Notes under the pieces: model-generated | The model's database searches: none | Seen by the model: only the letters and a program-made list of their open reading frames with translations | Told to the model about the DNA's origin: nothing | Assembly: GCA_030544185.1 (NCBI GenBank) | Contig: JAUNRO010000142.1 | Span: 1-7,811 of the forward strand | Length of the DNA stretch: 7,811 nucleotides | Source: Propionibacteriaceae bacterium | GTDB lineage: Bacteria > Actinomycetota > Actinomycetes > Propionibacteriales > Propionibacteriaceae | Direction of reading: 5' to 3' | Position numbers and translations under genes: made by a program | In this document: positions 1 through 6,644 of the stretch, in pieces | Numbering within the stretch: position 1 is the stretch's first letter | How the letters are laid out: the number at the start of each line of letters is the position of its first letter

Positions 1-1721
1 TCGCCGCAATCGGCGCGATCGCAGTGCGCAACTATTGGGAGGCCGCCGCGGTGACCTTCCTGTTCGCCATCGGCCATGCACTGGAGACGGCGACGCTCAA
101 CAAGACCCGTTCCGCGCTGGCCGAGCTGATCGCGGTCGCGCCCGATAGCGCCATCGTCCTGCGTGACGGTGAACAGATCGAGGTCCCGGCCGCCGAGGTC
201 GCCCCCGGCGAGACGGTGCTGGTGAAGAACGGCACGAAGGTGCCGGTCGACGGCGTCGTCTCCGGTGGCGCCGGCGCACTCGACGAGGCGTCCATCACCG
301 GTGAATCCATTCCGGCCGAGAAGTCCGAGGGCGACACCGTTTTCGCAGGCACGATCGCCACCGGAGGCTTCCTGCAGGTCACCGCGACCGGCGTCGGGGC
401 CGACACCACGCTCGCGCGCATCATCCACCGGGTCGAGGAGGCCCAGGACGCCAAGGCCAAGACGCAGGCGTTCATGGACCGGTTCTCGAAGTGGTATACC
501 CCGGGCATCATCGTCCTCGCCCTCGCGGTCGGGCTCATCACTCGCGACATCGTGCTGGCCTTGACCCTGCTCGTCATCGGCTGCCCCGGCGCCCTGGTCA
601 TCTCCATCCCGGTCTCCATCGTGGCCGGCATCGGCCGCGGCGCGCGGGACGGCATCCTCATCAAGGGCGGCGAGTTCCTGGAGACCTCGGCCAGGATCGA
701 TGCCGTCGCGCTCGACAAGACTGGCACGCTTACCGAGGGCCGGCCCCAGCTGACCGATGTGGTCGCCCTGCACCCCGAATTCTCCCGTGACGACGTCCTG
801 CTGCTGGCCGCCCAGGCCGAGGCCGGCTCCGAGCATCCACTCGCCCGCCCGATCGTGGAGGCCGCCGCCGAGCAGGGCCTGGGCGCCCCGGGCCTGCCCG
901 AACACACCGAGCCCGTCCCGGGCAAGGGCATCGTTGCCATCATCGACGGCCACCGCATCGCGGTCGGCAACCTGGCGCTGATCCGGTCCGAGCAGTCCGC
1001 GCCCAACGCTTCCGGCGCGGCCGGAATCGTCTCGGAACTCGCCGCAGCCGGGCGTACACCCATGGTTGTCGCGCGCGACGGACACGTCATCGGCGTGGTC
1101 GCGGTGGCCGACCGGATCCGCACCGATGCCCCTGAGATGGTCCGTCGCCTGCATGCGGCCGGGGTCAAGAAGGTCGTCATGCTCACCGGCGACATCGAGC
1201 CCGTCGCCCGGGCGGTCGCCGCCCAGGTGGGTGTCGATGAGGTACGCGCCGGTCTGCTGCCCGAGGACAAGCTCGACGCGGTGGCGGAGCTGAAGCGCCA
1301 GGGCTATACGGTGGCGATGGTCGGCGACGGCGTGAACGATGCGCCCGCCTTGGCCACGGCGGACATCGGCGTCGCGATGGGTGCCGCAGGGACCGCAGTG
1401 GCGATCGAGACAGCTGACATCGCGTTGATGAAGGACAATCTGCTCAAGCTGCCCGAAGCAGTCTCGCTGGCCCGGCGCACGGTCAACAACATGCGCCAGA
1501 ACATCACGGTCGCGCTGCTCACCGTCGCCGTTCTGCTGGCCGGCGTCCTCTTCGGCGGTGTGACGATGGCGATCGGCATGCTCGTCCACGAGGCCTCGGT
1601 GCTCGTCGTGATCGTCAACGCGATGCGGCTCCTGCGCAGGCGCAGGGAGCCGCAGTACGCCCCAGTCGCCCAGCCCACCGAACACGCTGTCAGTGATGCC
1701 CGAACTCATCAGGCAGCGTGA
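1..1721 (+). CDS. Heavy-metal translocating P1B-type ATPase, 5' truncated by window edge
   Basis: Membrane pump that couples ATP hydrolysis to export of a transition or heavy metal. The reading frame is open from base 3, so the true start and the first membrane helices (and any metal-binding domain) lie upstream. Numbering from the GTG at 24: membrane segment up to about residue 20, actuator TGES at 92-95, ion-pathway helix with CPG at 187-189, phosphorylation site DKTGTLT at 231-237, SEHPLA at 269-274 (HP motif), LTGD at 387-390, hinge GDGVNDAP at 434-441, and two C-terminal helices with HEASV at 522-526 followed by VNAMRLLRRRR. The order is complete for a P1B ATPase. CPG replaces the usual CPC/SPC, and HEASV resembles the HEGGT-type motif of cobalt/zinc/iron pumps, so the metal cannot be assigned. 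The loop before the CPG helix is short. Family certain; substrate unknown. Confidence 0.95.
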   Translation, partial: AAIGAIAVRNYWEAAAVTFLFAIGHALETATLNKTRSALAELIAVAPDSAIVLRDGEQIEVPAAEVAPGETVLVKNGTKVPVDGVVSGGAGALDEASITGESIPAEKSEGDTVFAGTIATGGFLQVTATGVGADTTLARIIHRVEEAQDAKAKTQAFMDRFSKWYTPGIIVLALAVGLITRDIVLALTLLVIGCPGALVISIPVSIVAGIGRGARDGILIKGGEFLETSARIDAVALDKTGTLTEGRPQLTDVVALHPEFSRDDVLLLAAQAEAGSEHPLARPIVEAAAEQGLGAPGLPEHTEPVPGKGIVAIIDGHRIAVGNLALIRSEQSAPNASGAAGIVSELAAAGRTPMVVARDGHVIGVVAVADRIRTDAPEMVRRLHAAGVKKVVMLTGDIEPVARAVAAQVGVDEVRAGLLPEDKLDAVAELKRQGYTVAMVGDGVNDAPALATADIGVAMGAAGTAVAIETADIALMKDNLLKLPEAVSLARRTVNNMRQNITVALLTVAVLLAGVLFGGVTMAIGMLVHEASVLVVIVNAMRLLRRRREPQYAPVAQPTEHAVSDARTHQAA

Positions 1722-1755
1722 GAGCCCACGATTATCTGCAATGAAGAACCAACGG

Positions 1756-1775
1756 CTGCGCCCCTTGCGGCGCGG
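1756..1775 (+). terminator. Weak hairpin after the metal ATPase
   Basis: GCGCC at 1758-1762 pairs with GGCGC at 1769-1773. The stem extends by a U-G and a C-G pair around a 6-base loop, 34 bases after the ATPase stop. There is no T-tract, so the terminator role is inferred from position only. Confidence 0.3.
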
Positions 1776-1833
1776 GGCCGCCTCCTGCCTTTCAAGCCCA
1801 AGTGGATGCCGCGCAAAGCACAGGAGGCACGTC

Positions 1834-1839
1834 TAGAAT
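1834..1839 (+). promoter_or_regulatory. Possible -10 element (TAGAAT) of the two-gene islet
   Basis: TAGAAT matches the sigma70-type -10 consensus at five of six bases. It would place the transcript start near 1846, just upstream of the ribosome binding site at 1852-1860. No good -35 is seen at 16-18 bases, so this is tentative. If real, it excludes the in-frame ATG at 1838 as a start and supports 1865. Confidence 0.3.
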
Positions 1840-1864
1840 GACCGACCGAAAGAGAGGTGATCCG

Positions 1865-2251
1865 ATGCGTTCGCCGAGCGCCAAGCATCCCGGGCGTCGC
1901 AAACTCCACAGCGACCCCCCGAAGGTGTCGGACCTTCCCAAGGCCCCCGCCTACATCGGCAGCCCGGAACACAAGCGTCACCTAACCTCGGAGTGGCGTC
2001 AACCACAGCCCCGGTCAGACGCGACGCCCTGTCCCATTCTGGCGCGTGAGACGATCGCGGAGTGGCTGGCCGAAGCCTTCGCCAAGGGCTGGGTCTCCCA
2101 ACTCACCGAAGGCGGATTCCCTCGCTATGCCTGGATCCAGAAGGACGACGCGTGGTTCGAAGCCCGCCTGACAAATCAAGGTTTGGGGCACTACAAGGGA
2201 TACCCGGTCTCTATCAATGATCTGCCGTCGGCGCTGCGGAGGCAGACATGA
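1865..2251 (+). CDS. Small protein of unknown function, first gene of a two-gene operon
   Basis: A soluble protein of 128 residues with no signal peptide or membrane segment. I cannot assign a biochemical function. The ATG at 1865 is chosen because AGAGGTGA lies 4-5 bases upstream. An in-frame ATG at 1838 has AGGAGG about 10 bases upstream and is the alternative (137 residues). The N-terminus (residues 1-29) is basic and proline-rich, probably disordered. Then come YIGSPEHK (30-37), RSDATPCP (50-57), a predicted helix (60-75), GGFPRYAWI (83-91) and a segment with WFEARL and HYKGYP (about 97-114). From memory, small proteins with this GSPEHK...KGYP pattern sit next to ImmA/IrrE-annotated genes in many bacteria. 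Its stop overlaps the next start (ATGA), so the two are translationally coupled. Codons are less GC-biased than in the flanking genes, which suggests acquisition by transfer. Confidence 0.8.
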   Translation: MRSPSAKHPGRRKLHSDPPKVSDLPKAPAYIGSPEHKRHLTSEWRQPQPRSDATPCPILARETIAEWLAEAFAKGWVSQLTEGGFPRYAWIQKDDAWFEARLTNQGLGHYKGYPVSINDLPSALRRQT

Positions 2252-3493
2252 GTTTTGTCGTGCGCTTTGACTGGGGGGACGGCGGCGACATTCAGTCACC
2301 AGAACTGCAGGCGACTTGGGGTGAATTGCGGATCGAGATCGCTGGCCAGCCGGTGACGGCTGTGCAGGCTGCCTCCGGTGGGGCACGCACCAGCGTGAAC
2401 GTCAGCGCCTACCCCTTGGCTGAGTGGTTCGTTGAGAATTGGTTCGCCATTTTTGAGTTCCAGCACGCCGACGACCGGCCGGAGACTCCAGCAACCAATC
2501 TCCGCCGCGCAGGTGAAGGCATGTGCTGGCCCGACCTGCTCTTGGCAGCCGAAGGTGACGTCGTTCTCTGCGAATGGTCAAGCGGCCGGTCAACCTGGCG
2601 GTCGCCTACTTTTTCTTGGTGCCGGTCGTGAGTTCGTTGCACGCGACGAGGTCGAGTCAGCATTGGACGAGTTCATCACCAGCGTGATCTCGCGCCTCCA
2701 TGCAGGCGGACTGACCCAGACCACCTTGGAGCGTCGGTGGAGCACACTACAGACTCTTTCGCCGGATGAACGTGAGTTCGCAGTTGCAGCCGCGCATTTG
2801 GGCCTCGATCCGTTCGACACGACGGACGCACAGGACGCGGTCCTGCTGTCTGCGGCCGAGAATGTGCCCGGAGATCTTCTGCTGGAGCTTCTCGACAGCA
2901 CGGACCCCAGCGGCCTCGCGAACGCCGTCGCCTGGACCCGTAAGGCAGCGAGTGCGGTGCAGGTAAGCGAGACACCCGTACCTCCGCTGCACCAGCATGA
3001 GACGTCGGCGCTCCAGACGCCGTGGCAGGTCGGATATTGGGCCGCGCGACGTTTCCGTAAGGATTTCGCTGCACAAGCCGGGCAGCCGTTCGAGATCGAT
3101 CGATTCGTCAAGTTCACAGTGGAGGGACAGCAGGATTCGGGCGGCGTCGAGGCTTATTCCGAGTCTCGCGATCACCGAACCGGATTGGTCCTTCCTGCAG
3201 ATATCCGTTCTGGCTCCCGGCGGTTCGCCCAAGCACGTGCTTTAGGACAGTGGTACGTATTTCGACAGTCCCACAGCCTGCTGCCGCCCACCCACACATG
3301 GCAGCAGCAGGCTGCTCGTGCCTTCGCTGCGGAGCTGCTGCTGCCCGGGGACGACTTGGCCGTGGTCGTTCATGGCGGAGGACGCTGGACCCAGGCCATG
3401 GAGGAAGCCCTGGCCACGCGCTATGAAGTGGGACCTCAGCTGGTCCGCCACCAGTTGGAGAACCATCGCGTCCGCGAGCAGGCTCGCCGCTGA
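2248..3493 (+). pseudogene. Frameshifted ImmA/IrrE-like protein, catalytically degenerate
   Basis: The first frame, from the ATG at 2248, runs to a TGA at 2629-2631. The matching remainder continues one base forward to the TGA at 3491-3493. Skipping one T in the T5 run at 2610-2614 joins them as ...SPTF-LGAGREFV..., giving about 414 residues. The N-terminal part has YPLAEW (55-60) and WPDLLLA (94-100). The middle is helical. The C-terminal domain carries RFAQARALGQW (325-335), ARAFAAELLLP (356-366) and HQLENH (401-406). The FAAELLLP stretch matches the ImmA/IrrE signature that normally follows the HExxH helix, but the HExxH position reads ARALGQ, with no zinc histidines, so peptidase activity is unlikely. 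It overlaps the preceding small gene by ATGA. The shift may be a genuine null mutation, a homopolymer sequencing error, or recoding. Joined reading: fairly sure; function unknown. Confidence 0.75.
2607..2620 (+). other. Frameshift site at a T5 run
   Basis: In the upstream frame the codons read ACT TTT TCT TGG and hit TGA 15 bases after TCT begins. Moving forward one base after TTT gives CTT GGT GCC and restores the long downstream frame. Phe-tRNA on TTT can re-pair perfectly on the +1 TTT, and the next in-frame codon, TCT, is expected to be rare in a GC-rich genome. The site is therefore compatible with +1 slippage as well as with a one-base insertion or error. Confidence 0.6.
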
Positions 3494-3512
3494 CCATCGA
3501 TCGGGACGTGGC

Positions 3513-3540
3513 CCCGCGGACGGCATCGGCGATCCGCGGG
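3513..3540. terminator. Bidirectional hairpin terminator between convergent genes
   Basis: CCCGCGGA (3513-3520) and TCCGCGGG (3533-3540) form a perfect 8-bp stem with a 12-base loop. It lies 20 bases past the ImmA-like gene stop and 2 bases past the cupin gene stop, so it can act on both converging transcripts. There is no T-tract, as is common for actinobacterial hairpins. Confidence 0.6.
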
Positions 3541-3541
3541 C

Positions 3542-4018
3542 TCAGGCGTGCTTGTCCGCCTTGCCCGTGCCCGGCTGGACGGTCCAGCTCGGCGGCTCGT
3601 CCTTGCCGGCCTGCTCGTCACGTTCGGCGTCCTCGGCGGTGGCCTGGACGATGCCCTGGGCGTGATGGACCGGGGCATAGACCGCGTACAGCCGCATCGG
3701 CTCTTCGCCGGTGTTGATCACGTCGTGCCAGGCGCCCGCCGGGACCTGGATCGACCAGTCGTCCTCGACATCGACCTGGAAGTCCAGGTTGTCCTCGCTC
3801 GGGCCCATGACGCAGCGCCCCCTGCCGGATTCCAGCCGCAGGAACTGATCGGTCTCCGGGTGGGCCTCCAGACCGATCGACTCACCGACGGGAATGGACA
3901 TGAGGGTGACCTGGAGATACCGACCCGTCCAGGCGGTCGTCCGATAGTTCTCGTTCTCCACTGTCGCCTTCTCGATGTCGAAGGCATTGGGCTTGGCGCC
4001 CGGGTCGTTGATGTCCAT
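3542..4018 (-). CDS. Cupin-domain protein
   Basis: A 158-residue single-domain cupin, a small beta-barrel that usually binds a metal or small ligand. The start at 4018 is chosen because AGAGGAAA lies about 9 bases upstream, and a longer in-frame start at 4069 would include non-cupin sequence. Cupin motif 1 appears as a divergent HPETDQF followed by LESGRGR. Motif 2 appears as VPAGAWHDVINTGEEP, with the expected P-x-G-x-W-H and N residues. The end is charged and disordered (EDAERDEQAGKDEPP...). The enzyme or binding role cannot be told: candidates include isomerase-like, dioxygenase-like or ligand-sensing cupins. It is transcribed alone, 100 bases downstream of helR on the same strand but separated from it by a hairpin. 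Codon use matches the rest of the chromosome-like genes. Confidence 0.88.
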   Translation of the reverse strand: MDINDPGAKPNAFDIEKATVENENYRTTAWTGRYLQVTLMSIPVGESIGLEAHPETDQFLRLESGRGRCVMGPSEDNLDFQVDVEDDWSIQVPAGAWHDVINTGEEPMRLYAVYAPVHHAQGIVQATAEDAERDEQAGKDEPPSWTVQPGTGKADKHA

Positions 4019-4048
4019 CGTTCGTTTCCTCTCATTGCTCTCGGACAA

Positions 4049-4063
4049 GGTTCGATTCGAGCC
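4049..4063. promoter_or_regulatory. Imperfect palindrome upstream of the cupin gene
   Basis: GGTTCGA-T-TCGAGCC has 7-base arms with one non-matching pair, 31-45 bases ahead of the cupin start. It is in the right place for an operator. No regulator is visible nearby, and I could not place a convincing -35/-10 pair around it. Confidence 0.25.
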
Positions 4064-4094
4064 TTTCACAGCGGCTAGCTCGTCGGGGCGACAG

Positions 4095-4118
4095 GTGGGC
4101 TCTCGGCCTCAGTCCCAC
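4095..4118 (-). terminator. Hairpin directly after helR
   Basis: On the - strand GUGGG pairs with CCCAC, extended by CU/AG past a bulged A, around a 9-base loop. It begins at the base after the helR stop. There is no U-tract; the terminator role is inferred from position. Confidence 0.4.
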
Positions 4119-6359
4119 TCAGCCGAGGATCATCAACTGCCCGGTGGTGCGGGTCATCGCCACATAACGATCGACCGCGCCCTCGATCCCTGCCCCGAAC
4201 CGCTCCGGGTCGACCAGCACGACAAGGTCGAACTCCAGGCCCTTGGCCAGCTCGGGGGTGAGTGATCTGACGCGCTCGGTTCCCGAGTAGGCCGGGTCGC
4301 CGATCACACACCCGATCCCATCGGGGTGGGCGTCCTGCCACTCGGCGACAATCCGCTCCAGATCCGTCGCCGCCCCGTGGCCGACCGGGGCGCCCTCGCG
4401 GATGGACACCGGCACGTTCGCGTCGGGAATCGCCGCCCGGATGACCGGTGCGGCCTCGTCCATCACCGACCTGGGTGTCCGGTAGTTGATCGACAGCGAC
4501 GACAGCGCCACCTCACCGACCCCGACCCGCTCCAGTCGCTCGGCCCAGGTTTCGGTGAACCCGCGCCGCGCCTGGGCGCGGTCACCGACGATCGTGAAGC
4601 TCCCCGATGGGCAGCGGGCGCGGAGCATCTGCCACTGCGCATCGGTCAACTCCTGGGCCTCGTCCACCACCACGTGGGCGAACGGCCCGCCGAGCCGGTC
4701 CGGCTCGATGACCTCAACGATGTCACGCTCATCCAGTGCGGCCCGCAGGTCCTCACCGCTCAGCATCGACATGACCAGCATCTCGGTCGGGTCGTGCCGG
4801 ATGAGGTCGGCCACCACCTCGTCCATCCGCTCGCGCTCGGCGGCGAGCGCGACCTCCCGCCGCCGGTCCCGGCCCGCCGCATCGGGGTCGCCGAGCCGGC
4901 GCCGGGCGGCATCCAGCAGCGGCAGATCCGCCAGCGTCCACGCCGCACCCTCGGGGCGCGCCAGCCGGCGTACCCCCTCCTCCCCCAGCCACGGCGCACA
5001 CCGCCGCAGATAGGCCGGCACCGACCACAGGTCGCTCAGCAGCTCGGCCGGGTCGAGGATCGGCCAGGCCGCGCCGAGTGCCTCCACCAGATCGCTGTCG
5101 CGGGCGAGCGCCGCACGGACCATGCCCGGGCGGAGCTCCTCGGGATCGATCGGCTTCTGCCGCGGCCCCTGGTCGGCAGGTGCGAACTCGTCGCGTTCGC
5201 TCTGCTCCTCCTCCAGCGCCTCGTCTTCGAGCCCCTCGGTGAGCTCCGCGACGATCTTGTCCAGCGCGATCTCGGCGAGCGCATCCCAGATGGCGCCGCG
5301 GGCCTCGTTGTGCGGGGTCCCGGTCTCGATCGAGGCGAAGGCCTCGGCCCAGTCGTCGGCGCTGATCCAGACATCTGCCCAGGGCGTCTCGGCCCAGACG
5401 CCCTCGGCGGGCGGCTCCTCGAAGAGCGCGACGGCCGGCTCGATCGCCTCGACCAGGCGCGCATCCGCCTTCAACCGGGCGACTTCGGGATCCGCCTCGG
5501 CGTCCGCCGCCGCGCCCTCGGGGACGAGGTCGCGCAGCGTGCACGTGAGCACGCCGTCCTCGCCGAGGCTGGGCAGGACGTCGGCAACATAGGCCAGGAA
5601 CGGCACCGACGGGCCGACGAACAGGACGCCGCCGCGGTGGTGGATGCGCGGATGGTTATAGAGCAGATAGGCCGTCCGGTGCAGCGCCACCACGGTCTTG
5701 CCGGTGCCCGGACCACCATCGACCACGAGCGCACCCTGACCGGGAGCCCGGATGATCGCGTCCTGGTCGGCCTGGATCGTGGCCAGCACGTCTCGCATCC
5801 GCCCCGACCGGGCACCGCCGAGGGAGGCGATGAACGCCGACTGGTCGTCGAGCGCGGCGTTGTGCTCGAGCTCGTCGGTGGCGAACACCTCGTCCCAATA
5901 GTCGGTGATGCGCCCATCGGTCCAGTGATAGCGGCGGCGGCTCACCAGCCCCAGCGGGTTGGCATGCGTGGCAGCGAAGAACGGCTCGGCGACGGGGGTG
6001 CGCCAGTCGATCAGGAGCTGGCGGCCGGCTTGGTCGCGCAGGCCGAGCCGGCCGAGGTAGGCGACCGAGCCGCTCTCGTCGACCATCCGTCCCAGGCACA
6101 GGTCCAAGCCGTGGCGGCGCAACGCGCGCATGCGCGCGGTCAGCCGGTGGATCTCCTCATCCCGCTCCAGCGCCTCGATACCGCCCTTGATCGGCGTCTT
6201 GCGCGCCACCGCGAGCCGCTCGGTCAGCTCGGCGATCGTGTGATCGAGGCTCGCATCGAGCGCGGCGAAGAACTCCTCGTCCGCGGCGATCAGCCCGGGG
6301 TCCTCCTTGGCCCGCAGGCGGTCGGGCAGGTTGAAGGGGCTGAACGAGGAAGTCGTCAC
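4119..6359 (-). CDS. helR: RNA polymerase-recycling motor ATPase HelR (HelD family)
   Basis: A 746-residue superfamily 1 helicase-like ATPase. HelD/HelR proteins bind RNA polymerase rather than unwinding DNA, free stalled complexes, and in actinomycetes HelR displaces rifamycins from the enzyme. The GTG start at 6359 has GGAGG (complement at 6367-6371) 7 bases upstream. Residues 23-85 form a charged coiled coil, the arm that enters the secondary channel. LIDWRTPVAEPFF (117-129) is typical of the family. TIQADQDAIIRAP (194-206) is the Q-motif region. Walker A GGPGTGKT is at 215-222, DEAQ at 566-569, GDRAQ at 592-596, NYRTP at 625-629, AKGLEFDLVVLVDP at 705-718 and YVAMTRT at 732-738. All motor motifs are intact. 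A very acidic stretch (372-392, with LEDEALEEEQ) lies in the mid insertion. Length and start sequence fit HelR better than Firmicute HelD. Transcribed alone, with an RAE-like promoter sequence. Confidence 0.93.
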   Translation of the reverse strand: MTTSSFSPFNLPDRLRAKEDPGLIAADEEFFAALDASLDHTIAELTERLAVARKTPIKGGIEALERDEEIHRLTARMRALRRHGLDLCLGRMVDESGSVAYLGRLGLRDQAGRQLLIDWRTPVAEPFFAATHANPLGLVSRRRYHWTDGRITDYWDEVFATDELEHNAALDDQSAFIASLGGARSGRMRDVLATIQADQDAIIRAPGQGALVVDGGPGTGKTVVALHRTAYLLYNHPRIHHRGGVLFVGPSVPFLAYVADVLPSLGEDGVLTCTLRDLVPEGAAADAEADPEVARLKADARLVEAIEPAVALFEEPPAEGVWAETPWADVWISADDWAEAFASIETGTPHNEARGAIWDALAEIALDKIVAELTEGLEDEALEEEQSERDEFAPADQGPRQKPIDPEELRPGMVRAALARDSDLVEALGAAWPILDPAELLSDLWSVPAYLRRCAPWLGEEGVRRLARPEGAAWTLADLPLLDAARRRLGDPDAAGRDRRREVALAAERERMDEVVADLIRHDPTEMLVMSMLSGEDLRAALDERDIVEVIEPDRLGGPFAHVVVDEAQELTDAQWQMLRARCPSGSFTIVGDRAQARRGFTETWAERLERVGVGEVALSSLSINYRTPRSVMDEAAPVIRAAIPDANVPVSIREGAPVGHGAATDLERIVAEWQDAHPDGIGCVIGDPAYSGTERVRSLTPELAKGLEFDLVVLVDPERFGAGIEGAVDRYVAMTRTTGQLMILG

Positions 6360-6388
6360 GGCGGCGCCTCCAGAGTCGGTGAGTCTCG

Positions 6389-6425
6389 ATTGTGGCTCGG
6401 ATCCTGGGGTCCGCCGCAAGTCCGC
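6389..6425 (-). promoter_or_regulatory. helR promoter with RAE-like element
   Basis: Read on the - strand, bases 6425-6406 contain an uninterrupted CTTGCGGC flanked by CGGA and GGACCCC. As I remember it, the rifamycin-associated element is close to GGGGCTTGCGGCAAGGCCC. The match to that is about 13 of 19, including the whole core. The TTGCGG inside it (6414-6419) could serve as the -35 to CACAAT (6389-6394), with a 19-base spacer, giving a leader of about 25 bases before the GTG start. The consensus is recalled, not checked, and the promoter elements are inferred. Confidence 0.5.
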
Positions 6426-6515
6426 CCGGCGATGTGTGATCCGGGGTGCCACATCCCGCCCACGGCGATCTGTCGCAGACTCATTGACCCGGTCGAGGCC
6501 CTGGGACCCGCGAAG

Positions 6516-6587
6516 TCACTCGATCCCGGGCAGCCCGGCGCCGATGATCGCGATGTCGACGTGCTCGACGTCTGTGCTGTTGCTCTT
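6516..6587 (-). pseudogene. Remnant of a flavin-containing monooxygenase N-terminus
   Basis: On the - strand the frame ending at a TGA (6516-6518) reads SNSTDVEHVDIAIIGAGLPG followed by IE and stop. This is the classic start of FAD-dependent monooxygenases of the FMO/Baeyer-Villiger (EthA-like) type: a short leader, then [EHVD]-hydrophobics-GxGxxG for dinucleotide binding. There is no ATG: the codon where the start would be expected is AAG at 6585-6587. No family sequence (HLQ..., GGTW, FRYPG) follows in any frame I read. It therefore looks like a truncated relic between helR and the Lys/Ala-rich gene. A chance resemblance over about 15 residues cannot be excluded. Confidence 0.45.
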
Positions 6588-6603
6588 ATGACGGGCCGTT
6601 CCC

Positions 6604-6630
6604 CGGCCGGCCCGCAGCGCGGACCGGCCG
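6604..6630 (-). terminator. Strong hairpin terminator of the Lys/Ala-rich gene
   Basis: On the - strand CGGCCGGUCCGC and GCGGGCCGGCCG form a 12-bp stem with one G-U pair and a three-base loop, starting 14 bases after the gene's stop. On the + strand the same site has a C-A mismatch, so it works better for - strand RNA. No T-tract follows. Confidence 0.65.
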
Positions 6631-6644
6631 AGTCACGCGCAGGA

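Noticed and set aside
32..1270. A 412-codon open frame on the - strand inside the metal ATPase
   Set aside because: Ser/Thr/Ala-rich mirror of the ATPase coding frame, with no recognisable motif.
2432..2614. The first 61 codons of the downstream frame of the ImmA-like gene, from a TTG, as a separate gene start
   Set aside because: This segment overlaps the true upstream frame, which carries the family-like YPLAEW and WPDLLLA motifs. No ribosome binding site or good start was found, so a frameshift explains the data better.
4045..4063. GGTTCGATT resembling a tRNA T-loop, possibly a tRNA end or attachment site
   Set aside because: The flanking bases do not form a 5-bp T-stem, and no acceptor or anticodon arm is present.
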